A stretch of DNA of 64,000 nucleotides from an uncultured Lachnospiraceae bacterium (GCA_949878435.1 CATLAK010000010.1:1-64000); one strand, 5' to 3'; positions 29,566 through 40,679 are shown, counted from the stretch's first letter. The notes: generated by a model from the sequence alone, not told the origin. Program-made: numbers and translations.

Positions 29566-31251
29566 TTATTCTGCAAGAATCACCTTATCCTCCACGAAAT
29601 CCGCCATAAATTGTTCCAGTGGATAAGGCTTTCCAAAATAGAATCCCTGTATGTAATCCGGTCCCATCTCACAGATGTCATTTAGTTCCTGCCTCGTCTC
29701 TATCCCCTCCACACAAAGCTTTAAGTCAATGCTGTGGGTCATGTCGATCATATGCTGCAGCAGATTGCGTTCATAGGAATTGCTGAGCGCTTTCAGGGTA
29801 AAGGAACGGTCGATCTTGATTGTACTGGGATTTAGATTGTACAGATAATGGAAATTGGAATACCCTGTTCCAAAGTCATCTAATGCCAGCGGTATGCCAT
29901 TTTGCCTAAGTCCCTCACAGAAATTCAGGAAAAAGCTGTTGGACTCCAGAAATCCGCTTTCCGTCAGTTCAATCAATATACTGCCTTCCTTCAGCTGATA
30001 TTTCTTGATTCCTGCTAAAATGTCTTCCAGTATATTGCTCTTTAAAACCTGAATATAAGATAAATTCACCGAAACTCTAAAGTCCGGTATCTTCTTTTGA
30101 ATGATGCTGCACGCTTCCATTGCCTTATACAATACCCATTTGCCTACCGGAATAATAAGATTGCTCTCTTCAAGGAGCGGAATAAATTCGCTTGGCGCAA
30201 TCACTCCCGTCTCCGGCGTCCTGAACCGCAGCAGCGTTTCTGCGCTGAAAAGGCGGTTTCTGCCTATATCCACAATAGGCTGGAAATATGCCTCGAACCC
30301 CTCAAAATCATGATTGACTGCCTGCCGCATGATATGAATCAGATCCTTTTTGCGCTGGAACAAATCGTAATCTGTCTGCAGATATACATAGCTCTTATTC
30401 CTGCCGCCATTTTTCGCCTCATTCAGTGCAAATTCTGCATACCTCATCAGATGATAATAGGAATGATCTTCAACAGCAGCAAGATCCAATATTCCTGCTG
30501 AAATCGTATAGAACACTTCATACAGATTCTCTTCAATAAATTGATCGATTCTGCTTTGAATGTTCTTATAGAGCTGCAATGCATCGTCTACACTGCGCCC
30601 CTCTAAATCAATGACCACAAATTCATCTGCCACGATTCTGTACAGCTTCTGTCCTTTAAGAATGGCTTCCTGAATACATTCTGCCGTCCGCTTTAGAATC
30701 ATATCCCCGTAATCCATTCCTCTGTTTTCATTGATTTCCTTGAAATTATCAATACCGAGCCGAAGCAGGAACCCGCTCATATGCTCATCTTTCCTAATCA
30801 ATAGTTCATTGCGCAGGCTGGATTCTCCCAGAAGTCCGCTTACATTGTCCGCCTTCTGCTTGCGGCCGATTTCATTGATACAGCCTACCAAAAATTCCGG
30901 TTCCCCTTCCGGATCATTCAGCACCTTTCCCCTGCAGTTGATCCACAGCGGCTCGCCCTTCTTATCCAGCCACCGATATTGAAGGTTGTGGAAATCCTTC
31001 TCCCCGCTTAGAATCTGCTCCACATCCTTTACCAAAAGATCAAAATCAGACGGATAGACTATTTTTTGCAGGCTTTCCACAACATGATAAAATTGATTCT
31101 CAGACAAATCGAAACGTTCTACTGCATTAGGGGAAATATAGTAAAAATCATTCTTGATATCCATGATGTAAAGGTAGTCGTCTATGCAGGGATTAAAAAT
31201 GTTGATTACTTCCTGAAACTTATCAATTGAAACGTGCTTATTATTATCCAT
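29566..31251 (-). CDS. PAS-GGDEF-EAL protein, probable c-di-GMP phosphodiesterase with degenerate GGDEF
   Basis: GGDEF position reads IVADEF; EAL region ETLLRFR, ELTESG, DDFGTGYSNFHYL, IKIDRSF, VEGIET, QGFYFG. Confidence 0.88.
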   Translation of the reverse strand: MDNNKHVSIDKFQEVINIFNPCIDDYLYIMDIKNDFYYISPNAVERFDLSENQFYHVVESLQKIVYPSDFDLLVKDVEQILSGEKDFHNLQYRWLDKKGEPLWINCRGKVLNDPEGEPEFLVGCINEIGRKQKADNVSGLLGESSLRNELLIRKDEHMSGFLLRLGIDNFKEINENRGMDYGDMILKRTAECIQEAILKGQKLYRIVADEFVVIDLEGRSVDDALQLYKNIQSRIDQFIEENLYEVFYTISAGILDLAAVEDHSYYHLMRYAEFALNEAKNGGRNKSYVYLQTDYDLFQRKKDLIHIMRQAVNHDFEGFEAYFQPIVDIGRNRLFSAETLLRFRTPETGVIAPSEFIPLLEESNLIIPVGKWVLYKAMEACSIIQKKIPDFRVSVNLSYIQVLKSNILEDILAGIKKYQLKEGSILIELTESGFLESNSFFLNFCEGLRQNGIPLALDDFGTGYSNFHYLYNLNPSTIKIDRSFTLKALSNSYERNLLQHMIDMTHSIDLKLCVEGIETRQELNDICEMGPDYIQGFYFGKPYPLEQFMADFVEDKVILAE

Positions 31252-31534
31252 ATTGCCCTCCCCTTACACAGACCAGAAACGATTCCATTTTCCTATCGGT
31301 TCTTCTTTCATCTCCAACAGAAAAAATGTGACTTACTACATGGAAAATTATAGCATAACCAAAGTGCAGATTCAACAAAACTGTAACTAATTTACTATTT
31401 TTTTTAGTGAAATTCAACAATCAGGATTTGTATTTTATTTCTTTTATTTTTGTGGTACAATGTACCATGAACTTTGCGAAAAAACCTTTGAAATCGCATA
31501 TCAGACTTAACTAATAGAAGGACTCTATCTTTTT

Positions 31535-32527
31535 ATGAATAAAATCTGCATTTCTACACCCGCGATAGACATCATTCCTGACGAACAATTTAAAACCCAA
31601 ATGAATCGGAAGGTTCTGCCCTATCTGCAGTCCATCTGTCAGCACGGCTATCTTCCCATAGGCGGCAGCGGCGCCCTCTATTATGAATCCTACCGCCCCT
31701 TATCGCCCATAGGCGCCGTCGTTATCAGTCACGGTTACTGCGAATCCGCCGAAAAATATAAAGAAGTCATCTATTATTTCACCCAGGCGGGCTACGAGGT
31801 ATATATCCCAGAACATCGCGGCCACGGACGCTCCTTCCGGGAAACCGCCCATCCTAATATGGTTCATGTTTCCGACTTCAACAATTACGTGACGGATCTT
31901 CACACCTTTATAAACACGATTGTCAGACCGTGCGCTGGCGACTTGCCTCTCTATCTGTTTGCCCATTCCATGGGCGGCGCAATCGGAGCCCTGTACCTTG
32001 AAACTTATCCCGGCACCTTTGTCCGGGCAGTCTTAAGTGCGCCCATGCTTGCCCTATCCATGAAGCCCCTTCCTATTCCCTGTGCAATCGCATTAGGACG
32101 CATTATGATCTGCCTGCACCGGGACGGAACATATGCCCCCGGTCAGCATGCCTTTTCCCCTGGAAGAAATTTTGAAAAAAGCGGCTGCTCCTGTCCTGAA
32201 CGCTTCTATTTTTATCAGGAAAAAAAAGAATCCTTCCCTTGTTTTCAAAACTCTGGTTCCAGTTATGGATGGGCGTATCACTCCTTAACTGCCTGCCGCC
32301 GCATAACGCAAAAAAGGAACTGTGACAAGATCACAGCCCCCGTTCTGGTATTCCGCTCCCTTGATGACGGCGTTGTGGAGCCTTCCGGCATCCTGCGCTT
32401 TGTTAGAAACACGCCCTCGTCAAGACAGATCGATTTTAAAGGAAGCAGGCATGAGATTTATAACAGTCCCGCACATGTATTAAAAAGCTATTATCAGGAT
32501 ATTTTTAAATTTCTAACAGAAACTTAA
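31535..32527 (+). CDS. Alpha/beta hydrolase, lysophospholipase/monoacylglycerol lipase type
   Basis: VVISHGYCESAEKYKE; PEHRGHGRS; FAHSMGGAIGALYLE; YAPGQHAF. Confidence 0.85.
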   Translation: MNKICISTPAIDIIPDEQFKTQMNRKVLPYLQSICQHGYLPIGGSGALYYESYRPLSPIGAVVISHGYCESAEKYKEVIYYFTQAGYEVYIPEHRGHGRSFRETAHPNMVHVSDFNNYVTDLHTFINTIVRPCAGDLPLYLFAHSMGGAIGALYLETYPGTFVRAVLSAPMLALSMKPLPIPCAIALGRIMICLHRDGTYAPGQHAFSPGRNFEKSGCSCPERFYFYQEKKESFPCFQNSGSSYGWAYHSLTACRRITQKRNCDKITAPVLVFRSLDDGVVEPSGILRFVRNTPSSRQIDFKGSRHEIYNSPAHVLKSYYQDIFKFLTET

Positions 32528-32588
32528 TAAAAGAAGCCTTACTTCTGTGTTATAATATAGCATAAATATCTTCTTAAAGGAGTCTTTT

Positions 32589-32789
32589 ATGAAGCGCAAA
32601 CCCAAACAGATTGCGGCAATCATCTGCATTATACTGCTTGTTCTTTTATACGTAGCCACCCTGGTGGTATCTCTTCTGGACTTTCCCGGTTCAGATGAAC
32701 TGTTCGCAGCATGCCTGATGGCGACCATCGGTCTTCCGATTCTCTTGTGGATCTTCATCTGGTGTTACGGCAAATTAACCGGCAAGTAA
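32589..32789 (+). CDS. Small membrane protein
   Basis: 66 aa with two hydrophobic helices, SD-like aaaggag upstream. Confidence 0.6.
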   Translation: MKRKPKQIAAIICIILLVLLYVATLVVSLLDFPGSDELFAACLMATIGLPILLWIFIWCYGKLTGK

Positions 32790-33377
32790 ATTTTCAAGTT
32801 CTTCTTTTACCTGTTCAAGCGTATGGAAGGTAATCCCTTTCATGCCTTCTTTGACTGCCGCCTCTACATTTTTTACCGTATCGTCGATAAAGACACATTC
32901 CTCCGCCTTCAGCTCATATCTGCTACACAAAAGCTGATATATAAGAGGCGAAGGCTTGATCAGCTTAACCCGGTAGGATAAGATGCCTCCATCCATTTCT
33001 TCTAAGAAGTCAAGTGCATCCCCACATTCTTCATATGCCTTGCGGGCAAAATTAGATATATAATATACGCCGTACCCCCTGCTCTTTAATTCCTTAATCC
33101 ACGGAATTGCATAGTCATACCGCCGCATAATGTTTTTGATATTCCGAAACACTTCCCGGATTTCCTTTTCAATGGACGGATCGTTTTGAACAAATCCTTC
33201 CAAAAGCTGATCGTCGCTTAATTTCCCTCTGTCCATCTCATTCCATAAATCACTCCTGACGGTGGCGTCTGCCAGTTTCTCAAAGATTTCCTCCGAAAAC
33301 CCGAAGCTGCGATAATACTCCTGCCACACAAAACCCGCCAATACATTACCAATATCAAATACAATATTCTTAATCAT
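32775..33377 (-). CDS. HAD-family hydrolase (HAD-IA)
   Basis: MIKNIVFDIGNVLAGF; YISNFARKAYEECGD; CVFIDDTVKNVEAA; start at 33377 chosen over the ORF-track start. Confidence 0.85.
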   Translation of the reverse strand: MIKNIVFDIGNVLAGFVWQEYYRSFGFSEEIFEKLADATVRSDLWNEMDRGKLSDDQLLEGFVQNDPSIEKEIREVFRNIKNIMRRYDYAIPWIKELKSRGYGVYYISNFARKAYEECGDALDFLEEMDGGILSYRVKLIKPSPLIYQLLCSRYELKAEECVFIDDTVKNVEAAVKEGMKGITFHTLEQVKEELENLLAG

Positions 33378-34284
33378 TCTCTCCTCCAAAGCCTTTTTCT
33401 TCATTGCGAAGCGTTTTAAGTAGTTCTTCTGCCGCTTTTGACAGCGGTCCTCCTGCATCCGTCACAATGCAGATTTCCCTTTTGGGAATCATTTTATTAA
33501 AGCGCAGCTCAAACAATGTTCCATCCTCCAAATATTCAGCGGCAAAATCTCTCACCACGCTTCCCACGCCTAAGCTGCGCAGCGCGAACTGCACGATCAT
33601 ATCACTGGTTGCCAGTTCAAACTCCGGGTGAAGCTCCACACCGTTTTGTTTCAGGAATGCATCCATATAAGCTTTCGTGCTGGTATTTCCCTCTAAGGAT
33701 ATGATGGGGAGCCTTTCCAATTCCTTAAAATCCAGCATGCGGTTCTTGTACTGGATAAATTTCCTTCCTGCCACAAATACATCCTCTATTTCCCGCACCG
33801 GCATCACATGAAATTCCGGTCCCCTACAAGAGGGCGTGCTTACCACCCCAAAATCAATCTTTCCCTGCCGTAACAATTTCAAAGTCTCCGGTGTAGGGGC
33901 ATTCATGACCGTAACCTTGATTCCCGGAAATTGCTCATGAAACTTTTGCAGAAAGGGAAGCAGATAATATTTAAGGGTCATATCGCTGGCTCCAATCTTC
34001 AGCTCGCCGTATTCAAGCTGCAGCATGGAGGCTAGTTTCCTTTCCCCTGCCATGATCTGCTCATAGCCTTCCTTCACATATTCATATAAGACCTCTCCCT
34101 CCAGCGTCAGCCTGATTCCCCGCGATGCCCGCACAAACAGCTTTGCGGACAAAGCATTTTCAAGCTGCTTGAGCGCCTGGCTTACCGCAGGCTGGGAAAT
34201 CGACAGTTCTGCCGCCGCTGCTGTCAGACTCCCATACTTTGCAGTATAATAAAATATCTTATAATATTCAAGATTTTCTGCCAT
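33370..34284 (-). CDS. LysR-family transcriptional regulator
   Basis: YYTAKYGSLTAAAAELSISQPAVSQALKQLENALSAKLFVRASRGIRLTLEG. Confidence 0.92.
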   Translation of the reverse strand: MAENLEYYKIFYYTAKYGSLTAAAAELSISQPAVSQALKQLENALSAKLFVRASRGIRLTLEGEVLYEYVKEGYEQIMAGERKLASMLQLEYGELKIGASDMTLKYYLLPFLQKFHEQFPGIKVTVMNAPTPETLKLLRQGKIDFGVVSTPSCRGPEFHVMPVREIEDVFVAGRKFIQYKNRMLDFKELERLPIISLEGNTSTKAYMDAFLKQNGVELHPEFELATSDMIVQFALRSLGVGSVVRDFAAEYLEDGTLFELRFNKMIPKREICIVTDAGGPLSKAAEELLKTLRNEEKGFGGEND

Positions 34285-34296
34285 TCAAATCACCCT

Positions 34297-34803
34297 TTAC
34301 AATTCATCTCCCCTTCTCCATCTTCTGTCTATGTCATTTTGACATAGGAAAAGGCTCTTCCTGCCAAGAAAGGGATTCATATTTCTTTTTACTTCCCCTC
34401 TGTCCCGAATCTTAAGATCCTCTGCCCCAAGAACAATGATCAACTTTGATCTTGCATGAAGAAGCTTTAATTTAGCTGCTAATACATCCAGACATTTATC
34501 CTCTTTAATTTCCGAATAGTCTTCAAAGCAGCTGCTCATCTGCAAAAAGGAAATCGGGATGACACGATTTTCAAATTTCTCATCACTCTCCCAGTATAAC
34601 AGATTCAGCCTCACATTGCGAAAGATTTCACTGTGGGCGCGCAGCGTCCCTGCTATATCCGCCGCCATGGCTGTCACATAGTCCTTATCCAGTTCGCAGT
34701 CAATGACCAGCGTCATTTCAAGGATTCCTCCTGTATAATTTCCCGGCACATGCAATACACGCTCGACTCCATTTTTCAAGTTCATCTTAAGCAGCGCTTC
34801 CAT
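34297..34803 (-). CDS. Hypothetical protein
   Basis: 168-aa ORF, same strand, next to LysR; no recognised family. Confidence 0.5.
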   Translation of the reverse strand: MEALLKMNLKNGVERVLHVPGNYTGGILEMTLVIDCELDKDYVTAMAADIAGTLRAHSEIFRNVRLNLLYWESDEKFENRVIPISFLQMSSCFEDYSEIKEDKCLDVLAAKLKLLHARSKLIIVLGAEDLKIRDRGEVKRNMNPFLGRKSLFLCQNDIDRRWRRGDEL

Positions 34804-34840
34804 ATTTCCTCACTCCCTTTATTCCTGCCTTTATTTACCC

Positions 34841-34897
34841 AAAAAGAGCCGCTGCGCCGGTAAACGATCGTTTACTTTTGCAGCCGCCCCTCTTTTA
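34841..34897. terminator. Hairpin/possible terminator
   Basis: AAAAAGAGccGCTGC...GCAGCcgccCCTCTTTT with inner TAAACGATCGTTTA palindrome. Confidence 0.55.
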
Positions 34898-34912
34898 ACA
34901 GCCGTTAAGCTC

Positions 34913-37156
34913 TTACTCAATCTTAAATATTTTTACAGAATTATCCAAATCTTCCGCACCATCCTGCAGTCTGACTACGGCATCACTTAATTCCTGTGCC
35001 GCATTCATCAGCCGCTGGCTGCTGTTGCCCAATTCGGAAGACGCCGCTTCTGTCTCATTGGATGTGGCAGAAATGCTCTCGATAGCAGCCATCGTATCCT
35101 CTTTCGCATCCTCGATGCCGTTTACACTGTAGACGATATGGGTAATATTCTCGCCAAGTTCCTGTATCTGCTCATTGATATTGTTAAATACGTTGATCGT
35201 ACTTCCCAGTGCCGCCGACTGCGTTACTACGATATCGCCTGCTTTTTGCGCTGTCTTGATGGTGGTTGCCATTCTCTCCTGAATATGATTGATGATCTCA
35301 GCAATCTGCATGCCTGCATTTCCAGACTGATCTGCCAGCTTTCTGATCTCCGAGGAAACCACTGCAAATCCTCTTCCTGCCTCGCCTACTCTTGCCGCCT
35401 CGATAGAAGCGTTAAGCGACAATAAGTTGGTCTCATCCGCAATTTCGTTGATGGTCTCGATAATGCTGCCGATTGCAGAAGATTCCTTGCTCAGCTCATC
35501 GATCTCGGCGATGATGGCTCTTGTAATCTCCGTCGAACTGTCCACCTTCTCCTCCAGATTTTTGACGATGACCATTCCTTCATTGACTGCATTCTTCGCC
35601 TCTTCTGTAAGTTCATTTACCTGCGTGGCTCTCTTATGCACCTCTTCAATCTTATTGGAAAGATCCTCCATCTGACTTGCACATTGTTCCGTATCGATCG
35701 TCTGCTGCACGATTCCGCCGTTGATATCCATAACGGCACCGTTCATCTGATTGGCAACTTCCAGCAATACCTGTGAGTTTCCACGGACTGCTTCTGCCGA
35801 ACTTGACACAAAGCTACTCACATTGGTCATCTTTTTGATCAGCCCCTTCATGCTCTTGATCATCTCGGCAATGTTGGATGTCAGCGCACGGAATTCATCC
35901 TTGCGCTTTGTCGCGATCTGACCTGTCAGATCCCCATCTGCCGTCTTCTTAAGTGCCCTGTTGGCACTGTTGAGCGCCTTGGAAATGCTGCCTGATATAA
36001 TGATACCCAGAAGGATTGCTGCCAGTGCGCAAAGCACTACCGAGATAACGGCATATTGTAAAATCCGCTGTGCCCCTGCCATGATTTCTTCCTTGGGCAT
36101 CACTGCGCACACCATCATATTGTTTTCCAGCTTACGGTAGGTAAATAAAATCTCCCTGCCATTGTAAACGACATATTCTCTTCCCTGGTCTTCCTCCAGA
36201 GATGCCGCCTTTTGATAAAATTCCGTCTCCGAAAAGGCAATCTGCTCATTTCCGCTTACAATCTGGGCACCCTCCCCCATCACCAGTCCCTGTACGCTCT
36301 GATCACTGATTTTAGCATTGTCAAGGATGTTCTGCAGGAAGTCTCTTTTCACATCTATAATGATATATCCCACCGGTTTATTGTTGGTACTTCTAAGAAT
36401 CCTTACATAGGACATACCATATAAATCGGTCCCTTTTCCTGTAAATTCATCAATAGAGGGGTGGGATTCTATCCACATATCCTCCACAATATTTTCCTGG
36501 ACATATTTTCCTTCTTCTGACTCGCAAAATGCCGTGTAGACGTCATCATTGATTGGTCCTTTGTCCGTACATGCCTTCCCTGTCTGGGCAATTACCACGA
36601 TCTGGCTTATGTATTCATCCGCAACCAGTTCGCCGTTGATGACCAACTTGGTGTTCATGAGCATAGACTCCGTCTGCTTGCCACCGCCAGAATAATAATC
36701 CGTAAGTGTTTCATTTACAGAAAGTCTGGTGGACATCAGCTTCACATTTTCAAATACCAGATCATAATACTTTCCGAGTGTCACCACGCTGCTGTTTGCC
36801 GCATCCTCATATGCCTCTTCGAGAGTCGTGCTGCTCACGGAGTAAATCAGTGCGATTGTCAGAATAAACAAAAAGATGGGAGCAAAAAAAGCAATGATCA
36901 GCTTCGTCCTAAGGTGCTGGGATTGCCCGGGAACCTTTTCTATTTTTATCTTTTCCGGCTTTTGCTTATCTGTAATTCTTTTCTCCGTTTTTTGCTTTTC
37001 AGACTTCTTCTTTTCCGGCTTGATTTTCTCTGGCTTTTTCTTTTCCGGTTTCACTTTTTCCTTTTTTATCTTCTCCGGTTTTATCTTTTCCGGTTTTTTT
37101 ATTTCAGTTTTTTTCTTTTCTTTTAACTGGTTATCCGGCATCTTTTTCCTTGCCAT
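34913..37156 (-). CDS. Methyl-accepting chemotaxis protein with Lys/Pro/Glu-rich cytoplasmic N-terminus
   Basis: Start [10 protein letters not shown] at 37156 (SD GAGG); [24 protein letters not shown]... before the first [49 protein letters not shown]. Confidence 0.88.
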   Translation of the reverse strand: MARKKMPDNQLKEKKKTEIKKPEKIKPEKIKKEKVKPEKKKPEKIKPEKKKSEKQKTEKRITDKQKPEKIKIEKVPGQSQHLRTKLIIAFFAPIFLFILTIALIYSVSSTTLEEAYEDAANSSVVTLGKYYDLVFENVKLMSTRLSVNETLTDYYSGGGKQTESMLMNTKLVINGELVADEYISQIVVIAQTGKACTDKGPINDDVYTAFCESEEGKYVQENIVEDMWIESHPSIDEFTGKGTDLYGMSYVRILRSTNNKPVGYIIIDVKRDFLQNILDNAKISDQSVQGLVMGEGAQIVSGNEQIAFSETEFYQKAASLEEDQGREYVVYNGREILFTYRKLENNMMVCAVMPKEEIMAGAQRILQYAVISVVLCALAAILLGIIISGSISKALNSANRALKKTADGDLTGQIATKRKDEFRALTSNIAEMIKSMKGLIKKMTNVSSFVSSSAEAVRGNSQVLLEVANQMNGAVMDINGGIVQQTIDTEQCASQMEDLSNKIEEVHKRATQVNELTEEAKNAVNEGMVIVKNLEEKVDSSTEITRAIIAEIDELSKESSAIGSIIETINEIADETNLLSLNASIEAARVGEAGRGFAVVSSEIRKLADQSGNAGMQIAEIINHIQERMATTIKTAQKAGDIVVTQSAALGSTINVFNNINEQIQELGENITHIVYSVNGIEDAKEDTMAAIESISATSNETEAASSELGNSSQRLMNAAQELSDAVVRLQDGAEDLDNSVKIFKIE

Positions 37157-37475
37157 ATTCTTACCTCGCTTTTCATCCCATGATAGATGTCTTGGAACCG
37201 CAAAAGTCATCCTCTGTAAATGCCCATCCCCAAAACAGAACAATTGCCTAGCACTTATTACTATAATTTTCAATATATTCATTCATATTTTATCAATGTT
37301 TAACAATATTTACAATAAAAAAATAAGATTTTCCGGCATATGGTTCGGATAAAACAAACGCCCCGCTCTACGCGTGCCATCGTTTGTATAGACTTTGCGG
37401 ACGGAATATACTACCATATTCCGTCCGCCACAATGGAAGTAACAAATATTGCATAATTGGATTTGTCTAAATGAT

Positions 37476-38318
37476 TTAACCCTTTACTGCTCCTGCCACA
37501 ACCCCTTCAATAATGTATTTCTGGCATGCCAGATAGAAAATGACGATGGGGATAATTGCCAGAACCAGCATTGCCATCATCTGCCCCATCTCAACTGCGC
37601 CATAACCGCCCTTTAAATACTGGACAGCAATAGGAATCGTCTTCCACTTTCTCTGGTCAAGTACCAGATATGGAAGCAGGTAGTCATTCCAGATCCACAT
37701 TGCCTGAAGGATTGCAACTGTGATCATGGTAGGCTTCATAATCGGAAGAACCACTCCAAAAAAGGTCTGCAGAGGATTACATCCGTCAATCATAGCCGCC
37801 TCTTCTATCTCAAGCGGTATAGATTTAACGAAACCAACAAACATGAAGATTGCCAGCCCTGCACCAAATCCTAAGTAAACGAAAATAATACCGAAAGGAT
37901 TAGAGCAATGCAGCATATTTGCAATCTTGGATAATGTAAACATTACCATCTGGAAGGGTACAATCATAGAGAACGCACACAACATATAAAAGGTTCTCGA
38001 AAAAGCACTGTTTACACGTGCTATATACCATGCACACATAGATGTGCAAAGGCAGATCAAAAGTACGGATATAACCGTAATGAAAAGTGAAACAACAAAG
38101 GCTCCGAAGAAATTGGTCTTCTCAATACCCTTTGTGTAGTTCAAAAACTCCACAAACGACTTTTCATTGGGAAGTGCAAAGGGAGTCTTGTTAATCCAGA
38201 CTTTACTTTTAAAAGAGTTATATACAACAATGACAATGGGGAGAATATACACTACAGATAAAATCGTGAAAAAGAGTGTAAGCGCCCACCCATGTTTTGC
38301 TTTTCTAGCATTTTCCAT
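37476..38318 (-). CDS. Carbohydrate ABC transporter permease, MalG-type
   Basis: EEAAMIDGCNPLQTFFGVVLPIMKP; start MENARKAKHG at 38318. Confidence 0.88.
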   Translation of the reverse strand: MENARKAKHGWALTLFFTILSVVYILPIVIVVYNSFKSKVWINKTPFALPNEKSFVEFLNYTKGIEKTNFFGAFVVSLFITVISVLLICLCTSMCAWYIARVNSAFSRTFYMLCAFSMIVPFQMVMFTLSKIANMLHCSNPFGIIFVYLGFGAGLAIFMFVGFVKSIPLEIEEAAMIDGCNPLQTFFGVVLPIMKPTMITVAILQAMWIWNDYLLPYLVLDQRKWKTIPIAVQYLKGGYGAVEMGQMMAMLVLAIIPIVIFYLACQKYIIEGVVAGAVKG

Positions 38319-39160
38319 TATTGCTGCACCTCCTTCGATCTTGTTGCGCGGAGCTGAATAATCGCAATCACTGCAACCAAAATAAAGAATACAACCGCTT
38401 TTGCCTGTCCAACACCTTCCCATCCATTTCTGCCATAGAAGGTATTGTAAATATTAAGGGCAAGCAATTCTGACCTGTCTGACGGTGCACCTGCTGTCAA
38501 CGCCAAGTTCTGGTCATATAACTTGAATGCATTCGTCAACGTTAAGAAGGTACAAATCGTTATAGAAGGCATTACCATTGGAATCGTAACACTCTTAAGT
38601 GTCTGAAACTTCGTTGCTCCGTCAATTTTCGCTGCTTCAATCAGATCCCCCGGGACATTCTGGATACCTGCAATATAGATGATCATCATATAACCAATCT
38701 GCTGCCAGTTAAGCAAAATAACTAAGCCCCAGAAACCATATTTTTCACTGAACGTTAAGGTCAGATCATATCTTGCCAGAATACCATTAAGAATCAGCTG
38801 CCAAATATAACCAAGTACGATGCCGCCGATCAGATTTGGCATAAAAAACACTGTCCTGAAAACGTTCGTTCCCTTAATTCCCTTGGTAAGAAGAAGGGCA
38901 ACTGCAAATGCCAGAACATTGATCGATATAACCGCAACCAATGAAAACAAAGCTGTATACCATAATGCATGAACAAAAGTAGGATCGCCCCAAATTTTAG
39001 CATAATTGCTGAACCCTATCAATTTCGCATCTTTTACCGTCGTAAAACTGCAGAATGATAAATATACACCCATAATAAAGGGGATTATAAAAAATACCGT
39101 AAATGCCGCCGCTGTAGGCAATGCAAATATAGGGAAATATTTTTTTATAGTTTTCTCCAT
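38318..39160 (-). CDS. Carbohydrate ABC transporter permease, MalF-type
   Basis: EAAKIDGATKFQTLKSVTIPMVMPS. Confidence 0.9.
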   Translation of the reverse strand: MEKTIKKYFPIFALPTAAAFTVFFIIPFIMGVYLSFCSFTTVKDAKLIGFSNYAKIWGDPTFVHALWYTALFSLVAVISINVLAFAVALLLTKGIKGTNVFRTVFFMPNLIGGIVLGYIWQLILNGILARYDLTLTFSEKYGFWGLVILLNWQQIGYMMIIYIAGIQNVPGDLIEAAKIDGATKFQTLKSVTIPMVMPSITICTFLTLTNAFKLYDQNLALTAGAPSDRSELLALNIYNTFYGRNGWEGVGQAKAVVFFILVAVIAIIQLRATRSKEVQQ

Positions 39161-39180
39161 GATATCCTCTCTCCTAATCC

Positions 39181-39212
39181 AAGAGGGTGAACGAAAAATC
39201 GTTCACCCTCTT
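39181..39212. promoter_or_regulatory. Perfect 14-bp intercistronic hairpin between SBP and permease genes
   Basis: AAGAGGGTGAACGA-aaaa-TCGTTCACCCTCTT, no U-tract. Confidence 0.75.
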
Positions 39213-39248
39213 ATATGTCCTTAGGGCCTTTAACTATATCATTATCAA

Positions 39249-40679
39249 TTAGTTATTAGCTGCCTGATATTCTGTAGCCCAACCATCAACGAATGCTGTT
39301 ACAACTGCATCCCATTCGCCAGTTCCTGCTGCATATTCTGTAAGTGCAGAACCAACGCCATCCTTCCATGTCTCTGAAGGGATTGTAGGGAAGCACCAAG
39401 CTACGGATGTCTTTCCACCTGCAATGTACTCATCTGCTGCTTTGATCAGAGCGTTCTCTGCAACATATCCATCGTCAAATGTTGAGAAAGGTGTTAAGAA
39501 TCCCATTGTGTTAGCCATTGCATCTCTACCTTCGTCAGATGTGATAACCCATGCTAAGAAATCAAGTGTTGCCTGGATATCAGCTTCTGATGCCTGGCTG
39601 TTTACACACCAGTAGTTTTCAGAACCTGTACAAAGTCCCTGGTTCTCTTCGCCTTCAGCGCCGATGAAGATCGGAAGCATTCCAAGATCATCGTCTGTCA
39701 TTCCAGCGTTGATCAGGTTACCATACTCCCATGTACCATTCTGGAAGAATACAGCCTCACCTAAAGCAAATTCAGCTTCTGCTTCATCACCAGTCTTGCT
39801 GGAAAGAAGGGTAGGTGCGCATGTAGAATTGTTGATGTAAAGATCCCAGATTGCTTTGTAGTTGTCAAGGTATGTACCTTCGATAGCTGCAACTGAGCTG
39901 TAGCCGTTTCCTTCAAACTCATAGTAGATAGGAAGGTTAGCAAGGTGTGTCTTAAATCTCCAGTCAGAGGATGAATCCATACCAGCTGAAGTGAACGCGC
40001 CTTCAACGCCTAAATCTTCTTTGTTAGCCTGAATGCTTTCAGCAACTGCCTTTAACTGATCGAAGCTGTTGATTTCAGCTACGTCAGAAATTACAGCGTA
40101 ATCCTTTGTAAGGTAGTCAGCCATGATTGTCTTGTTGTAGATGATACCGTAAGTTTCGATAACGTAAGCAATACCGGTTACTGCATCGCCCTCTTTGAGT
40201 ACGAAGTCATCGCTCTTTACATTCTTGTAAAGTTCGCTGCCTGATAAATCATAGCAGTAGTCTTTCCATGTAGCCATACCTACAGGTCCGTTTACCTGGA
40301 ACAGTGTAGGAGCTTCTGTCTTAGCGATTTCTGACTTCAGGGTTGATTCGTATGTACTTGATGCTGCTGTAACAACGTCAACCTGAACGCCTGTCTGCTC
40401 TGTGTACTTAGCTGCTAATGCAACCCAGTCATCTGCCTGCTCAGGTTTGAAGTTCAGGTAGTATACAGAACCACCTTCTGCGCTTGCTGCTGCATCATCT
40501 GCAGGTGCCTCTGCTTCAGCGTCAGCTGCTGCATCGTCTGCAGGTGCTTCTGCTTCTGTCTCAGCTGCTGCGTCATCTGCAGGTGCCGGTGTTGTTGTGT
40601 CGTCGGAACCGCCGCAGCCAATCAGCATGCTGGATACCATTGCAACACAAAGTAATGCACTAATTACTTTCTTTTTCAT
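39249..40679 (-). CDS. Carbohydrate ABC transporter substrate-binding lipoprotein
   Basis: MKKKVISALLCVAMVSSMLIGCGG lipobox; extracellular solute-binding fold; start at 40679. Confidence 0.88.
   Translation of the reverse strand: MKKKVISALLCVAMVSSMLIGCGGSDDTTTPAPADDAAAETEAEAPADDAAADAEAEAPADDAAASAEGGSVYYLNFKPEQADDWVALAAKYTEQTGVQVDVVTAASSTYESTLKSEIAKTEAPTLFQVNGPVGMATWKDYCYDLSGSELYKNVKSDDFVLKEGDAVTGIAYVIETYGIIYNKTIMADYLTKDYAVISDVAEINSFDQLKAVAESIQANKEDLGVEGAFTSAGMDSSSDWRFKTHLANLPIYYEFEGNGYSSVAAIEGTYLDNYKAIWDLYINNSTCAPTLLSSKTGDEAEAEFALGEAVFFQNGTWEYGNLINAGMTDDDLGMLPIFIGAEGEENQGLCTGSENYWCVNSQASEADIQATLDFLAWVITSDEGRDAMANTMGFLTPFSTFDDGYVAENALIKAADEYIAGGKTSVAWCFPTIPSETWKDGVGSALTEYAAGTGEWDAVVTAFVDGWATEYQAANN

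Noticed and set aside
32085-32300. Possible double frameshift in the 31535 alpha/beta hydrolase
   Set aside because: On re-reading, YAPGQHAF...FEKSGCSCPERFYFYQEKKESFPCFQNSGSSYGWAY still follows the family pattern in one frame.
36876-37352. Plus-strand 158-aa hydrophobic ORF
   Set aside because: Complement of the Lys-rich MCP repeats, which gives Phe/Ser/Leu runs; not a real membrane protein.
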